DNA from: Bacteroides sp. | Lineage (GTDB): Bacteria > Bacteroidota > Bacteroidia > Bacteroidales > UBA7960 | Direction of reading: 5' to 3' | NCBI GenBank assembly: GCA_036351255.1 | Contig: JAZBOS010000036.1 | Coordinates: 1 to 32,220 of the forward strand | Length of the DNA: 32,220 bases | In this document: one piece after another, positions 31,873-32,220 of the stretch | Layout: each line of letters begins with the position of its first letter | Numbering within the stretch: position 1 is the stretch's first letter | Position numbers and translations under genes: made by a program | The notes under the pieces: model-generated | Databases searched by the model: none | What the model was told of the DNA's origin: nothing | The model's input: only the letters and a program-made list of their open reading frames with translations

Positions 31873-32220
31873 TTATCGGATCCTCTCCTCAATCCATTCC
31901 GAACGGTCAGGATCTTCGGGGGTAATCCACTTTTTCGGAGGATTTTCTTCCAGTTCTTTCAGGAGGACCTCAATGGCCTTTTCCAGTGCGGGATCCTGTC
32001 CTCGGGCCACCAGGTGCGGGGCATCGATGACTTCAATGTCAGGGTAAATGCCAATGCCCTCAATGATCCATTCGCCTTCCTGGTTGTAAATTCCGAAGCG
32101 GGGTACGGAGATGTTACCCCCATCGGCCAGACGTGCGTTGCCTGAGATGCCAACCAGTCCGCCCCAGGTGCGTGCACCGATGATGGTACCCAGGTTTTTC
32201 TGGCGGAAGAAATAGGGGAA
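31873..32220 (-). CDS. Tricorn-type S41 peptidase, C-terminal end (partial)
   Basis: An open frame enters from the right edge and ends with TAA at 31873-31875, giving the last 115 residues of a larger protein. The visible part matches the end of the tricorn/C-terminal-processing S41 catalytic domain: LGTIIGARTWGGLVGISG, then DGGNISVPRFGIYNQEGEW, EGIGIYPDIEV, and ARGQDPALEKAIEVLLKEL. It closes with a charged tail. The catalytic serine and the N-terminal propeller/PDZ domains lie outside the window. Tricorn-like proteases degrade peptides, in Bacteroidota usually as exported proteins of around 1,000 residues. The family call is good; the full length cannot be judged. Confidence 0.85.
   Translation of the reverse strand, partial: FPYFFRQKNLGTIIGARTWGGLVGISGNARLADGGNISVPRFGIYNQEGEWIIEGIGIYPDIEVIDAPHLVARGQDPALEKAIEVLLKELEENPPKKWITPEDPDRSEWIEERIR

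Overview
The window looks like a stretch of chromosome from an anaerobic or fermentative member of the Bacteroidota (Bacteroidales/Marinilabiliales-like). The evidence is the gene content: a fused-type 2-oxoglutarate:ferredoxin oxidoreductase, an 8-Fe ferredoxin, formate-THF ligase, a tricorn-type S41 protease, a Bacteroidota-style P5C dehydrogenase and large surface beta-barrel proteins. Many start codons also lie 20-100 bases downstream of TAnnTTTG-like -7 boxes, the promoter type known for this phylum, and strong Shine-Dalgarno sequences are mostly absent. No rRNA, tRNA, CRISPR array, transposase or phage gene was seen.

Layout. 1-3183 (minus strand): an 11-bp-periodic palindrome, pruA, tatC and a small 2x[4Fe-4S] ferredoxin. 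3448-8331 (plus): korA-korB, a strong terminator, pabB and a small outer-membrane protein. 8430-11009 (minus): an M1 aminopeptidase lipoprotein. 11240-18393 (plus): fhs, a second 11-bp-periodic array, a ~1,165-residue surface/OM protein of unknown function and an OmpA-family protein. 18442-22762 (minus): a pyranopterin (Mo/W) cofactor cluster, with a moeB-like gene, moeA, an unusually short moaA, moaC and a MOSC-MogA fusion. It is divergent from modB-modC (22864-24700, plus), which encode molybdate/tungstate import. 24741-25964 (minus): a GT4 glycosyltransferase. 26182-26450: a tiny self-contained transcription unit for a 60-residue basic protein. 26568-28031: an alkaline phosphatase lipoprotein. 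28103-28642: a gene-poor stretch with a third palindromic array and several hairpins. 28643-30527: a PLP gamma-lyase divergent from an Lrp/AsnC regulator. 30634-31742: a small membrane protein and riboflavin synthase. 31744-31861: a nested repeat. 31873-32220: the C-terminal end of a tricorn-like protease that runs off the window.

How the genes fit together. KorAB and the divergent ferredoxin form a plausible electron-transfer pair. Fhs, PabB (folate precursor) and RibE (flavin) are housekeeping cofactor and one-carbon functions. The moe/moa/mog genes plus ModBC form one metal-cofactor module that imports oxyanion and builds the pyranopterin cofactor. MoaD, MoaE and the substrate-binding protein are not in the window. 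The Lrp regulator probably controls the adjacent gamma-lyase through dyads in their shared intergenic region.

The most unusual signals are non-coding. Three intergenic arrays share one 11-base consensus (MCGTNTWAACT) and are arranged with dyad symmetry. A nested tandem/inverted repeat separates ribE from the protease gene. The 60-residue ORF, with its own promoter, ribosome binding site and terminator, is the best candidate for an undescribed small gene.
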